Source: CATQHS01 sp965203375
Lineage (GTDB): Bacteria; Actinomycetota; Acidimicrobiia; Acidimicrobiales; Aldehydirespiratoraceae
Direction of reading: 5' to 3'
Assembly (NCBI GenBank): GCA_965203375.1
Contig: OZ241886.1
Location: 2,604,001 to 2,668,000 of the forward strand
DNA: 64,000 bases
Part shown: positions 48,356-57,166 of the stretch, piece after piece
Layout: each line of letters opens with the position of its first letter
Numbering within the stretch: the stretch's first letter is position 1
The notes under the pieces: generated by a model
What the model saw: only the letters and a program-made list of their open reading frames with translations
Told to the model about the DNA's origin: nothing
Database searches by the model: none
Translations under genes and position numbers: made by a program

Positions 48356-50279
48356 GGGAGGGAAGGAAGCGGGCTTCGAAGCGGGCCCCGCCCAGGGGCG
48401 AGTCGCCCACCGTCACCGTCCCGCCCATCTCCCGGACCAGCGAGGCCACCACGGCCAGGCCCAGCCCGGCACCGCCGTTGTCTCGGGTGCGGGCCTCGCC
48501 GAGCCGGGTGAACCGCTCGAACACCCGCCGGCGATCCTCGGGGGCTATGCCATCGCCGTCGTCGTCCACGGTGAGGACCACCTCCCCGGACGGCTCGGTC
48601 CGCAGGGCCACCGCCACCCGGCTGCGGGCGTGGCGGGCCGCGTTGTCGAGCAGGTGGGCCACCACCCGGGCGGCCGAGTCGGCCGGGCCGGACACCCGCC
48701 CGGCCGACACCGCGGCCACGTCCACGGGCACGGCCCGGGCCCGCTCCACCTCGGCCAGCACCACGTCGTCGAGGTCGATCTCCTCGGCGCCGGGCCGGGG
48801 GGCGGCGGCGCCGGAGCCGGCCTCGCCGGGGCTGGTCTCGTCGTGGCGGGCCAGCACCAGCAGGTCGTCGACGATGCGCTGGAGGCGCAGCGACTCAGCC
48901 AGCACCCCCGAGGCCAGGTCGGGCGCAGACGGATCAGACACAGACGGGTCGGGCCCAGATGGGTCGGGCGCAGACGGGTCGGGCGCAGACGGGTCGGGCG
49001 CAGACGGGTCGGCGCCGCGGCGCAGGGCCACTTCGGCCTCGGCCCGCAGCACCGCCACCGGGGTCCGCAGCTCGTGGGCGGCGTCGGTCACGAAGCGGCG
49101 CAGCCGGACGTCGTGGCTCTCGATCCGCTCCAGCATGGAGTTCATGGTCCCGGCCAGCCGGTCGATCTCGTCGCCGGTGCCGGGGCTCGGGACCCGCTCG
49201 TGGAGGGTGCCGGCGTTGATGGCCCGGACTCGCTCGGTCATCCGGTCCACCGGCCGCAGGGCCCGGCCGGTGAGCAGCCAGGTCACCAGCGCGGCCGCGG
49301 CGGCCATGATCGGCGCCGCCGCCCACAGGATCACCTCCACCTGCTCGACGCTGCGGGCCACGTCGCTGGTGTCGGCGGCCACCAGGATCTCGGCCCCGCC
49401 GACCCGGCGGGTGTCGAGCACGAACCGGGACACGTCCCGGAACGCCCCGGCGGACGGCGCGGCCGGGGCGTCGATCAGCTCGTCGAGGTCGCCCCGTCCG
49501 GCGCCGCCCGACGCCTCATAGGCCAGGTCGGCCAAGGCGGAGCCGGTGACGACCGGCGCGCCCAGCTCGTCGGGCTTCAGCGGCAGGACGGCGGCCTTGC
49601 CGGCCAGGGGCACCCTCACCACCCGCCCGGTCCTCATGAGCACCGGCAGGGCGGCGCCATCATCGGCTTTGAGGGCGGCGGCGACATCGCCGAGCAGCCC
49701 GGCCCGCCGGAGGCGGCGCATGGAGTCCCGAGCGTCGGTCACGCCCTGGTAGGTGGCCACCTCCTCCATGGCCGCCGCCCCTTTGGCCAGCCAGCCTTCG
49801 ATCGTCTCCCGGTCCCAGACTTGGTCGTCGAGGGCCCAGTCGGCGGGGATCTGGGCGCTCCAGTCCTTCCAAGCCCCCTCAATCGCGCCGGGGGGCACCC
49901 AGGCCCGGATCGACTCGTCGATGATCTTGGCCACCCCTTCAAGTTCCGCCGCTCCCTCGCGGTCCGCCAGCTCGGCTTCGGCTCCGCGGGCGTCCTCGGC
50001 GTGCATCGCCTCGTGGGCGTGCAGCACTTCGTGGGCGGCGGCCTGGGCGGCCGCGGCGTCGTCGAGCACGCCGGAGACGAGCGACTGCCCGATCAGGCCG
50101 GGGCCGACTACGGCGGCCGCCGACAGCACCGCAGCCGTGGCCAGCCCCACCAGCAGGGTCAGCCGGGCCCGCACCGACATCTTTGTCAGCGCCTTCACGG
50201 CTCTCACCCCCCTGGCTTTGGCACCCTCAGCGGCCCCGCTCTCGGCGGCCTCGGTCTCGGCGGTCTCAGCGGCTCTCAC
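48345..50279 (-). CDS. Two-component sensor histidine kinase
   Basis: 644 residues if started at GTG 50279, which overlaps the response-regulator TGA (GTGA); a later start near residue 35 is possible. TM1 lies near 40-62 and TM2 near 316-338, with a large extracellular sensor of ~250 residues. HAMP and the dimerisation domain with His in AAHELRTP (near 401) follow, then N box HLLDNAARHA, DDDGDGIAP and GGAGLGLAVV. Between the two helices of the dimerisation domain lies an inserted (Asp-Pro-Ser-Ala-Pro) repeat coded by a 15-bp minisatellite. It forms an operon with the OmpR-type regulator. The last residues (RVF) come from repeat B4. Confidence 0.88.
   Translation of the reverse strand: MRAAETAETEAAESGAAEGAKARGVRAVKALTKMSVRARLTLLVGLATAAVLSAAAVVGPGLIGQSLVSGVLDDAAAAQAAAHEVLHAHEAMHAEDARGAEAELADREGAAELEGVAKIIDESIRAWVPPGAIEGAWKDWSAQIPADWALDDQVWDRETIEGWLAKGAAAMEEVATYQGVTDARDSMRRLRRAGLLGDVAAALKADDGAALPVLMRTGRVVRVPLAGKAAVLPLKPDELGAPVVTGSALADLAYEASGGAGRGDLDELIDAPAAPSAGAFRDVSRFVLDTRRVGGAEILVAADTSDVARSVEQVEVILWAAAPIMAAAAALVTWLLTGRALRPVDRMTERVRAINAGTLHERVPSPGTGDEIDRLAGTMNSMLERIESHDVRLRRFVTDAAHELRTPVAVLRAEAEVALRRGADPSAPDPSAPDPSAPDPSGPDPSVSDPSAPDLASGVLAESLRLQRIVDDLLVLARHDETSPGEAGSGAAAPRPGAEEIDLDDVVLAEVERARAVPVDVAAVSAGRVSGPADSAARVVAHLLDNAARHARSRVAVALRTEPSGEVVLTVDDDGDGIAPEDRRRVFERFTRLGEARTRDNGGAGLGLAVVASLVREMGGTVTVGDSPLGGARFEARFLPSRVF
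48916..49005. repeat. 15-bp minisatellite in the histidine kinase gene
   Basis: Six tandem 15-bp units (GGGTCGGGCGCAGAC and variants), with three exact in a row at 48961-49005 and more divergent units before them. The unit is a multiple of three, so copy number changes keep the frame and add or remove Asp-Pro-Ser-Ala-Pro units. Confidence 0.9.
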
Positions 50280-50947
50280 GGCGGCACCACCTGGTAGCCC
50301 ACGGCCCGCACGGTGCGGATGGAGGCGACCCCGAAGGGGCGGTCGATCTTGCGGCGGAGGTAGCCGACGTAGACCTCGACGATGTTGGGGTCGCCCTCGA
50401 AGTCCATGCCCCACACCGCGTCGAGCAGCTCCTGCTTGCCCACCACCTCGGGGGCCCGGCTCATCAGCGTCTCCAGCACGGCGTGCTCCCGAGGGGTGAG
50501 GTCGATGGCGGTCTCGCCCCGCCGCACCAGCCGGGTCCGGGGGTTGAGGGTGAGGTCGCCCACCTCCAGGGCCGCGGCCGGCTCCAGCCGTCCCCGCCGC
50601 ACCAGGGCCCGCAGCCGGGCCACCAGCACGACCAGGGAGAACGGCTTGCGCAGGTAGTCGTCGGCACCCAGCTCGAAGCCCTCGGCCTCGTCGTACTCGC
50701 CCTCCTTGGCGGTGAGCATGAGGATGGGAATCCAGTTGCCCTCTTCTCGGAGGGTGCGGCAGATCTCGTAGCCGTTCTTGCCCGGCAGCATGATGTCGAG
50801 GACCATGGCCGCGTAGCTGCCCTCCCGGGCCCGCCACAGGCCCTCCAGCCCGTCGTGGACCACGTCGGCCCCGAAGCCCTCGGCCTCCAGGCCGCGCCGG
50901 ATCGACTCGGCCAGCCTGACTTCGTCGTCCACCACCAGTATCCGCAT
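50276..50947 (-). CDS. OmpR/PhoB-family response regulator
   Basis: 223 residues from ATG 50947 (MRILVVDDEVRLAESIRRGLEAEGF). The receiver domain holds the acidic pair VVDDE, the phosphoacceptor Asp in MVLDIMLPGKNG (near 52) and Lys in LRKPFSL (near 102). The C-terminal winged helix (DLTPREHAVLETLMSRAPEVV, IVEVYVGYLRRKIDRPFG, IRTVRAVGYQVV) binds DNA. It is the first gene of the pair with the kinase downstream, overlapping by 4 bp (GTGA). Direct repeats of TCTCAG in the upstream region (51002-51036) are probable binding sites, which would make it autoregulated and link it to the divergent gene at 51.1 kb. Confidence 0.92.
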   Translation of the reverse strand: MRILVVDDEVRLAESIRRGLEAEGFGADVVHDGLEGLWRAREGSYAAMVLDIMLPGKNGYEICRTLREEGNWIPILMLTAKEGEYDEAEGFELGADDYLRKPFSLVVLVARLRALVRRGRLEPAAALEVGDLTLNPRTRLVRRGETAIDLTPREHAVLETLMSRAPEVVGKQELLDAVWGMDFEGDPNIVEVYVGYLRRKIDRPFGVASIRTVRAVGYQVVPP

Positions 50948-51001
50948 GCGCCAAGTCTGCCGTCCGGCGGCGGCCAACCCCCGGTTGGATGCTGAGAGCA
51001 T

Positions 51002-51047
51002 TCTCAGACAGATAAGAGACTCTCAGCCAGTCTCAGCTTGGCTTCAG
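51002..51047. promoter_or_regulatory. Candidate response-regulator operator (TCTCAG direct repeats)
   Basis: TCTCAG occurs at 51002-51007, 51021-51026 and 51031-51036, with a TTCAG-type half-site at 51043-51047; GCTGAGAG at 50991-50998 is an inverted copy. Spacing of 10-19 bp is close to one or two helical turns, as for OmpR/PhoB tandem sites. It lies between the divergent regulator and the acidic membrane-protein gene. Confidence 0.5.
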
Positions 51048-51139
51048 GGGGGATCGGCCATCTTGGGGGGCGTCCGGGATCACCCGGATGTTCGATCCCT
51101 CCGCTCGGTGCTCCGGGCGGCGAGCGAAAGGAAACCACG

Positions 51140-51997
51140 ATGGACAACCAGACACCCGAGATGAACCAGCATCCCGACCCGGCCGAGGCGCCGACCGCCG
51201 AGGCCGCCCGCAAGTCGGGCCTGAGGCGGCTGTTCAAGCGCCGGCCGGTGATGACCGGATCGGCCATAGGGGCTGTCGGCATGGCCCTGGCGCTGGCCGT
51301 GGCCGGGGTGATGAGCGCCGGGGCCCAGAGCTCCGACGACGACCCGGCCTCGAACCCGCCGGCCGCCGCCCCGGCCGACGACGACGGCGACGACGGCCAC
51401 AGCGACGGCGCTGACGACGACAGCGACGGCGACGACGGCGACTCGGCCCCCGGGCACAGAGGCCGCGGCTTCCTGCACCGGTTCTGGGCGCCGACCGCGG
51501 AGGAGCGGGCCGCGCTCGAGTCCTTCAGGACGTGCCTGGCCGACGCCGGGGTGTCGGAGGGGTTCGAGCATGACAAGGACGGCACCGAAATCTCGGTGAT
51601 GGGGCCCGACGGCTTCTCGATCGTCCAGCTCGGCGACGGCAGCGTCACCGTCACCCGCGACGGCGACGACGTGACCATCACCACCACCGGCGACGCCACC
51701 GTGATGACCAAGGAAGACCTGAGGACGGCCTGGCAGGCCGAGGCCGCGGCCTGGAAGGCGGCCTACGAAGGCTGCCGGGACCAGCTTCCCGAGAGGTTCC
51801 GAGGCATGGCCGACGCCGGCAAGAGGCTGGGCGAGCGCTTCGCCGAGGAGTTCTCGGACTTCGACGAGCCCGAGATCCTGGGAGGTCTCGGGATCGATGC
51901 CGGCGAACTGGCCGGGATCGGCGAGCTCTTCGCCGAGGAATTCGCCGGGATCGGCGAGCACTTCGCCGAGGAGTTCTCCGGCCGCGGCTGGTGGTAG
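51140..51997 (+). CDS. Membrane-anchored Asp-rich protein, probable two-component target
   Basis: 285 residues from ATG 51140 behind GAAAGGAAACCACG. A cytosolic head of ~45 residues is followed by one TM helix (SAIGAVGMALALAVAGVMSAG, near 45-66). Then come a long Asp/Gly/Ser-rich acidic stretch (near 70-112) and an extracytoplasmic domain with two Cys (FRTCLADAG and YEGCRDQLP), which could form a disulfide. The C-terminus repeats a phrase (FAEEFSDF, FAEEFAGIG, HFAEEFSG). No enzyme motif is visible. The acidic stretch could bind divalent metal. Its divergent position next to the regulator/kinase pair suggests it is regulated by, or senses for, that system. Confidence 0.72.
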   Translation: MDNQTPEMNQHPDPAEAPTAEAARKSGLRRLFKRRPVMTGSAIGAVGMALALAVAGVMSAGAQSSDDDPASNPPAAAPADDDGDDGHSDGADDDSDGDDGDSAPGHRGRGFLHRFWAPTAEERAALESFRTCLADAGVSEGFEHDKDGTEISVMGPDGFSIVQLGDGSVTVTRDGDDVTITTTGDATVMTKEDLRTAWQAEAAAWKAAYEGCRDQLPERFRGMADAGKRLGERFAEEFSDFDEPEILGGLGIDAGELAGIGELFAEEFAGIGEHFAEEFSGRGWW

Positions 51998-52042
51998 TCG
52001 CACTCCCATAGCCGGGACCGCCGCGGGGTACGGTGCGGCCCC

Positions 52043-52645
52043 GTGGCGGTTCCGGTATGGGGCATCTGCGGCGGGTCGGGGTCGGGCAAGACCACCCTGA
52101 CCCGCCGTTTGCGCGCCCGGCTGGGCGACGGCGAGGTGAGCGTCCTCAACTTCGACGCCTACTATCGCGACCTCTCCCATCTGGCCCCCGACCAGCGCCG
52201 GGGCCGCAACTACGACCATCCCGACGCCCTGGACCACGAGCTGTTCATCGCCCATCTCGACCGGCTTGCCGCCGGGTCCGGCGTCGAGGTTCCGGTCTAT
52301 GACTTCTCCACCCACACCCGCAACGGGAGCTATGAGGCGGTGCCGGCCGCTCCCCTGGTGGCGGCGGAGGGCATCTTGCTGTTCGCCTTCCCCGAGGTGG
52401 CGTCCCGGTTGGATCTCACCGTGTTTTTGGACGTTCCCGAGCCGGTGCGGCTCCGGCGCCGCATCCGCCGGGACACCACCGAGCGGGGCCGGGACCCCGA
52501 GGGCGTGCGCCGTCAGTTCGCGGCCACGGTGGCGCCCATGCACGACGCCTTCGTGCAGCCCCACCGGGATCGGGCCGATCTGATCTTCGGGCCCGAGGTG
52601 GACTACGAGGCCGTCGTCGACGAGCTGACCGCCCGGCTGGGTTAG
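52043..52645 (+). CDS. udk: Uridine kinase
   Basis: 200 residues from GTG 52043. GICGGSGSGKTTLTRRL is the P-loop (near residue 10), NFDAYYRDLSHL the nucleoside-binding segment, and PDALDHELF and PVYDFSTHTR follow as in Udk. EGILLF carries the Walker-B-like Glu, and the lid RRIRRDTTERGRDPEGVRRQF is complete. The end, DLIFGPEVDYEAVVDEL, is family-typical. It phosphorylates uridine and cytidine in pyrimidine salvage. It is 45 bp from the acidic membrane protein and convergent with the MGMT gene. Confidence 0.88.
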   Translation: MAVPVWGICGGSGSGKTTLTRRLRARLGDGEVSVLNFDAYYRDLSHLAPDQRRGRNYDHPDALDHELFIAHLDRLAAGSGVEVPVYDFSTHTRNGSYEAVPAAPLVAAEGILLFAFPEVASRLDLTVFLDVPEPVRLRRRIRRDTTERGRDPEGVRRQFAATVAPMHDAFVQPHRDRADLIFGPEVDYEAVVDELTARLG

Positions 52646-52702
52646 TCCTCGGGGGTTGGCCGGTGGCCGGGGAACGGCCTCGGCACCGTCAGGGCCGCAG
52701 GG

Positions 52703-53242
52703 TCAGGGCCGGGCGCCCTCCCGGTGCAGCAGGGCCTCCTTGCGGCGGGGGCCCAGGCCGTAGTTGCCCACGCCCCCGGCGGCCGGGACCACCCGGTGGC
52801 AGGGCACCAGCAGCGGCACGGGGTTGCGGGCCACGGCGGTGCCCACCGCCCGATGGGCCCGGGGCCGGCCCACCGCCGCGGCCACCTGCCCGTAGGTGCG
52901 CACCTCCCCTTTGGGGATGGTCACGAGGTGTTCCAGCACCTCCCGGTGGAACGGGGTGCGCGACCCGAGGTCGACCGGGACGTCGGTGCGGCCCTCGTCC
53001 AGCGCGGCCCGGACCCGCTCCACGAAGGCCGGGTCGGGATCGGGGTCGGGGGCCGTCTCCACCCCCACCTCCCGGCGCATCCAGGCCTCGAACCCGCCGT
53101 TGCCGTCGAAGCGTCCGGCCAGGGCCAGCCCCGTGACCCGGCCCGAGGCGTAAGCCACGCAGACTTCGCCCAGCGGCCCGGCCACGCTGAACCAGCGATG
53201 GACTTCGGGGTCTGAGCCCGTCGAACTGATCTCGTCTCTCAT
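52703..53242 (-). CDS. Methylated-DNA-[protein]-cysteine S-methyltransferase (MGMT/Ogt)
   Basis: 179 residues from ATG 53242 (MRDEISSTGSDPEVHRW); the frame extension upstream runs through repeat sequence. The active-site PCHRVVPAAGGVGNYG (near residue 145), PFHREVLEHLVTIPKGEVRTYGQVAAAVGRPRAHRAVG and the final KEALLHREGA are all typical. It removes O6-alkyl groups from guanine by self-alkylation on the Cys. The gene stands alone. Confidence 0.9.
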   Translation of the reverse strand: MRDEISSTGSDPEVHRWFSVAGPLGEVCVAYASGRVTGLALAGRFDGNGGFEAWMRREVGVETAPDPDPDPAFVERVRAALDEGRTDVPVDLGSRTPFHREVLEHLVTIPKGEVRTYGQVAAAVGRPRAHRAVGTAVARNPVPLLVPCHRVVPAAGGVGNYGLGPRRKEALLHREGARP

Positions 53243-53430
53243 CCCGGTGAAGCTAACACCGAGACGAGCGATCACGGGGCGGGTCGTCGGCCACAGGGGG
53301 CGGCGGTCTGGTGGCGGCGGCCGGGCGGACACTGGGCCAGACAGCGGCAGCCGGGCGGACACTGGGCGGACCGACGGCAGCCGGGCGATCACGGGAGGGG
53401 GCTCGGCGGGTTCGGTAGGTTGCGGGCGCT
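53243..53430. repeat. Intergenic repeat debris between MGMT and glycosyltransferase genes
   Basis: 188 bp without a gene. GCGATCACGG occurs at about 53268 and 53385. GCGGC(CG)GGGCGGACACTGGGC-type units recur three times between about 53316 and 53390. The divergent promoters of the two flanking genes must lie here but were not recognised. Confidence 0.65.
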
Positions 53431-54531
53431 ATGACCGGACCGCTGCGGGTCGCCCTCGACGTCACTCCCCTGCTGGGGCCGCCCACCGGGATACACCAGG
53501 CCACCGCCGGCCTGCTGGGGGCCCTGCGGGACCTGCCCGGCGTCGAGCCCAGCGGATACGTGCTGTCGGGGCGGGCCCGCCGGGCCCCCGACTGCGGCAC
53601 AGCAGTACGGCGCCGCCGCCGGCCGGCCGGGCTGTGCCATCTGATCTGGGCCGCCCCCCTCCCGGCGCCGGCGGCCCGGCTCACGGCCCGGGGCCTGACC
53701 CTGCCCGCCGATCTGGTTCACGGCACCAACTACACCGTCCCGCCGGGGCGGACCCCCCGGCTGGTGACCGTCCACGACCTGACCCCGGTGACCGACCCGC
53801 AGTGGTGTCCGCCCGCGGTGCGGCGGATGGGCCGGGCCCTGCGCCGGGCGGTGGCCACCGGCGCCCACGTCCACGTGACCTCGCGGTCGGTGGCGGAGGC
53901 CGCGCCCGGCCTGCTGGGCGCCGACCCCGGCCGGGTCCACACCGTGCCGGTGGGGTTGGCCGAGGTGGGGCCCGGCGACGGGGCCGAGGCCCGCCGCCTG
54001 GCCGGCGCCGACCGGTACGTGCTGGCGCTGGGGGCCACGGAGCCCCGCAAGGGGCTGGCCGGGTTGCCCCAGGCGGTGGCCGGCCTCGATCCCGACGTGG
54101 GGCTGGTGGTGGCCGGTCCGGTCGGGGCCGGCGAGGCCGCGCTGGCCGCCGCGGCCGACGCGGCCGGGCTGGGCCGGCGCTACGTGCGGCTGGAGGCGGT
54201 GGACGGCGCGGTGCGGGCCGGCCTGCTGCGGGGCGCGGCGGCGGTGGCCTACCCGTCGCTTAGGGAGGGCTTCGGCCTGGTGCCGCTGGAGGCGGTGTCG
54301 GTGGGGGTCCCGGTGGTGGCCACCGCGGTGGGGGCGCTGCCCGAGCTGCTGGGCGACGAGATCGACCTGATCCCCCCCGGCGACGGCCCGGCCCTGGCCG
54401 CCGGGCTGGCCGCGGCGCTGGAGTCGGCCGCGGCGCCGTCGCCGGCCCTGCGGAACCGCTTGGCCGATCTGGCCTGGCCCCGGGTGGCCGCTCAGATGAC
54501 CGCCGTGTACCGCCGCGTCATCGACGGCTGA
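53431..54531 (+). CDS. GT-B glycosyltransferase (family 4-like)
   Basis: 366 residues from ATG 53431. The N-terminal half starts RVALDVTPLLGPPTGIHQAT, and LVTVHDLTPVTDP follows near 110. The C-terminal half has YVLALGATEPRKGLAGL near 195 and the nucleotide-sugar motif YPSLREGFGLVPLEAVSVGVPVVAT near 273 (E-x7-E). These are typical of GT4 enzymes with retaining chemistry that build surface polysaccharides. It is the first gene of the surface-glycan region running to the window end, but faces the opposite way to most of the others. Confidence 0.87.
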   Translation: MTGPLRVALDVTPLLGPPTGIHQATAGLLGALRDLPGVEPSGYVLSGRARRAPDCGTAVRRRRRPAGLCHLIWAAPLPAPAARLTARGLTLPADLVHGTNYTVPPGRTPRLVTVHDLTPVTDPQWCPPAVRRMGRALRRAVATGAHVHVTSRSVAEAAPGLLGADPGRVHTVPVGLAEVGPGDGAEARRLAGADRYVLALGATEPRKGLAGLPQAVAGLDPDVGLVVAGPVGAGEAALAAAADAAGLGRRYVRLEAVDGAVRAGLLRGAAAVAYPSLREGFGLVPLEAVSVGVPVVATAVGALPELLGDEIDLIPPGDGPALAAGLAAALESAAAPSPALRNRLADLAWPRVAAQMTAVYRRVIDG

Positions 54532-54561
54532 AGCCGAGGCGGGACGGCCCAGCCGGCCGGG

Positions 54562-57135
54562 TTAGTTGGTGAGGGCTTGGTGGAAGCGGACCAGGAAGGT
54601 GGCCATCTGGGCTCTCGTGACCGTGTCTGAGGGCGAGAAAGTCCCGGAGGCGGTGCCTCTGGTGATTCCCAAGGCGGCCATGCAGGCGACGCCGGCGGCG
54701 TGGGCGGAGTCGGCGGGCACGTCGTCGAAGAAGGCGCCGGCCGCGGCACTGGAGCATTCCCGGCCGGCTGCTTGCCAGGCCCGGGCCAGGAAGGTGGCCA
54801 TCTGGGCTCTGGTCACGGGCTCTGTCGGTGAGAACGTCCGGTCTGCGGTGCCGGCGGTGATCCCCAGCGCGGATGTGCAGTCGATGCCCGCGGCATGGGT
54901 CGAGCCCGAGGCCACGTCGGCGAAGGACGAGGCCCCCGATGTGGGGCAGTCCCTTCCGGCTGCTTGCCAGGTGCGGGCCACAAAGGTGGCCATCTGGGCC
55001 CGCGTCACCGTGTCTGACGGCGAGAAGGTGGTGGCCGTGGTGCCCGCGGTGATCCCCAGCGCCGCCACCTTCTCGATGCTCTGGGCGTGAACGGACTCTT
55101 CGTCCACGTCCGCGAATTCGGGGGGCGGGGCCGGCCCCTCCGGCTCGTCGGGCCCGTCGGTTCCGTCATCGGGCGGCAGCGGGGGCGGCGGGGGCGGCGG
55201 GGGCGCTGCGGGCTGTTGTTGGGAGGCTTGGCGGAGTTTGAACAGATGCACCGAGCCCGGGCGTATGTTGGAGTTGCTGCTGTGGTCGTCGTTGTCGCCG
55301 TAGAGGCCCCCGTCTGGCAGCGTGGTCAGTTCGTCTTTTTGTTTGAGGGCTTCGACATAGCCGTCTTGTGACGCCACTAGCTGGTTTTCGCCGATGAAGA
55401 CTATGCCGTGGTCGCCGAAGGAGTAGCGGTGATTGGGGTCGCTGTCGGCGCTGGCCAGGGTCAAAACCCGCAGATTGTCGGCGTCGAGGCCGCCGGCCCA
55501 ACCCCTCGCCGGTTTGGTGTACACGTACAGCGAGCCCCGGTAGTTGCTTGAGCGCGACATGGGGTTGCTCACCGCGATCCGATCGCCGCTGGCGCTGATG
55601 GCCACGCCCCGGCCGAAGAAGTCGTATTTGTGGCCGAAGCCGGCGGCCAGCTCAGCCGTCTCCGTCGCGTCGGCCCAGCCCGCCTGAGGCCTCACATACA
55701 CGAAGGCCGAGCCGTAGGCGTCGTCGGGGATCTGCGAGTCGTCGCCTTCGCCTTTGCGCCACCTCCCCGAGGCCGCGGCCACCAGCGTCGAGCCGTCACC
55801 AGACAAGGCCAGGCCGAAGTACCCCAGTTCCTGACGGCGGAACGCGTCCTCGACCGTCAACCGGGCAACGACGTCAGAGCCGGTGGTGCTCGTCCAGCCC
55901 GTATCGGGTTTGGTGTACACGTAGATCGCGCCTCGGTTGAAGACCCCGCCGGAGTCCTCGTAGGCGGCGGACACCGCGATCGTGTTGCCGTCGCCTGAGA
56001 TCGCAGAGGAATATCCCAAGAAGTGCCCGCTTTGGGTCCTGGTGCCAGCGCTCAACTGGACCACCCCGGCGGCCTGCGCGGTGGTGTTCTCCCAGCCCGT
56101 CGCCGGTTTGGTGAACACAAAGGCCGCGCCGGTGCTGGAGGTGTGCCCGCACATGCCGACCACCAGCGTTTCGCCGTCATCTGACACCGCAAGGCTGCAA
56201 GCGAAATAGTTCTGGTTGATCCCCGAGGTGATCACCGCCGTCGCCGTGTTAATGGTGCCAGCCCAGCCCCCCTCGGGCTTGGAGAACACGTAAACCCGGC
56301 CCCTGTTGGAGTTGTCGGACCAACTGCCCGTGAAGATCGTGTCGCCCGCCACCAACACCGAACCGCCGAAGAAGCCGTTGGCCTGCGGGCTGGGCGGCGT
56401 CAGCTTGGCCAACTGAGCGCCACTGTCGGGATCGAACACGTACACCGCGCCGGCTTGGCTCGGCCCCGCCTCATAGGCGCCCACCACGACCACCTCAGAA
56501 GTGGCATCCATCCACCACCCCAAACGGTTGTAAGCCGTCTCGCCAGCCGCCGTCATCGACCGGGCATGCACCCAAGCATCCTCCCACGGGTAATGGCCCG
56601 GCGAAGTCACATGAATCGTCACATCCACCGTCGCCGTATCCGAATCGTCGGAGTCGAACTCGTCGTCTGACACCGACACCCTCACCCGATACACCCCCGA
56701 GCGCGTGTCCGGATTCATCGAAATCTGCCCACTCGACGAATCAATCGTGAAGAAGAACGCATGCAGCGGATCCCCGTCCGACAGCGAATACGTCAACGAG
56801 TCGCCGTCAGCGTCCACCGCCCGCACCGGCGGCCCCACCTTCGTCTGGCCCTCGCCCCCCGCCAAAACCGTCACCGTCGCCGACTCGTTCATGACCGGGT
56901 CGTTGTCAGAAGTCGGAAACACCGGCGCCGCCGCCCAAGCCGCCGACGCCCCCACCACAACCACCGCCGCAACCGCGGCCGCCGCAACCGCGGCCCGCAG
57001 CACCCACCCGGCCCGCCGAGCCCCCAAAGCCCGACCCGAACCCGACACCAACGCAGAACTCAACGAGGACTCAGACACCGCGACACCGCCTTTGCACAGA
57101 CCAACAGCCAACGAATCGACCCCAGCAACCGACAT
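54562..57135 (-). CDS. Large SLH-anchored surface protein with cadherin-like and beta-propeller regions
   Basis: 857 residues from ATG 57135 (GTG at 57084 or 57078 would give a shorter signal region). A hydrophobic signal (WVLRAAVAAAAVAAVVVVGA) lies near 45-65. A cadherin-like domain follows (VRAVDADGDSLTYSLSDGDPL and RVRVSVSDDEFDSDDSDTATVDVTI), then a long propeller of repeated phrases (GRVYVFSKPEGGW, GAAFVFTKPATGW, GAIYVYTKPDTGW, GSLYVYTKPARGW) up to ~640. A Pro linker leads to three SLH-like modules (FADVDEESVHAQSIEKVAALG, each ending TRAQMATF). It is likely exported and wall-bound. A G16 tract lies 15-31 bp upstream of the ATG. Confidence 0.86.
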   Translation of the reverse strand: MSVAGVDSLAVGLCKGGVAVSESSLSSALVSGSGRALGARRAGWVLRAAVAAAAVAAVVVVGASAAWAAAPVFPTSDNDPVMNESATVTVLAGGEGQTKVGPPVRAVDADGDSLTYSLSDGDPLHAFFFTIDSSSGQISMNPDTRSGVYRVRVSVSDDEFDSDDSDTATVDVTIHVTSPGHYPWEDAWVHARSMTAAGETAYNRLGWWMDATSEVVVVGAYEAGPSQAGAVYVFDPDSGAQLAKLTPPSPQANGFFGGSVLVAGDTIFTGSWSDNSNRGRVYVFSKPEGGWAGTINTATAVITSGINQNYFACSLAVSDDGETLVVGMCGHTSSTGAAFVFTKPATGWENTTAQAAGVVQLSAGTRTQSGHFLGYSSAISGDGNTIAVSAAYEDSGGVFNRGAIYVYTKPDTGWTSTTGSDVVARLTVEDAFRRQELGYFGLALSGDGSTLVAAASGRWRKGEGDDSQIPDDAYGSAFVYVRPQAGWADATETAELAAGFGHKYDFFGRGVAISASGDRIAVSNPMSRSSNYRGSLYVYTKPARGWAGGLDADNLRVLTLASADSDPNHRYSFGDHGIVFIGENQLVASQDGYVEALKQKDELTTLPDGGLYGDNDDHSSNSNIRPGSVHLFKLRQASQQQPAAPPPPPPPPLPPDDGTDGPDEPEGPAPPPEFADVDEESVHAQSIEKVAALGITAGTTATTFSPSDTVTRAQMATFVARTWQAAGRDCPTSGASSFADVASGSTHAAGIDCTSALGITAGTADRTFSPTEPVTRAQMATFLARAWQAAGRECSSAAAGAFFDDVPADSAHAAGVACMAALGITRGTASGTFSPSDTVTRAQMATFLVRFHQALTN

Positions 57136-57150
57136 CAAAATGCACGCTAG

Positions 57151-57166
57151 CCCCCCCCCCCCCCCC
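57151..57166 (-). promoter_or_regulatory. 16-nt G homopolymer upstream of the surface-protein gene
   Basis: A run of sixteen C on the plus strand (G16 in the sense direction of the surface-protein gene). It lies 15-31 bp before the ATG at 57135, flanked by CTAGC and GATTTTC. In that position length changes would alter the leader or the -10/-35 spacing. It is seen directly in the assembly, but homopolymer length is error-prone. Confidence 0.7.

Noticed and set aside
48916..49005. Short tandem array considered as a CRISPR
   Set aside because: Units are directly abutting with no spacers and lie in frame inside the kinase gene; it is a minisatellite.
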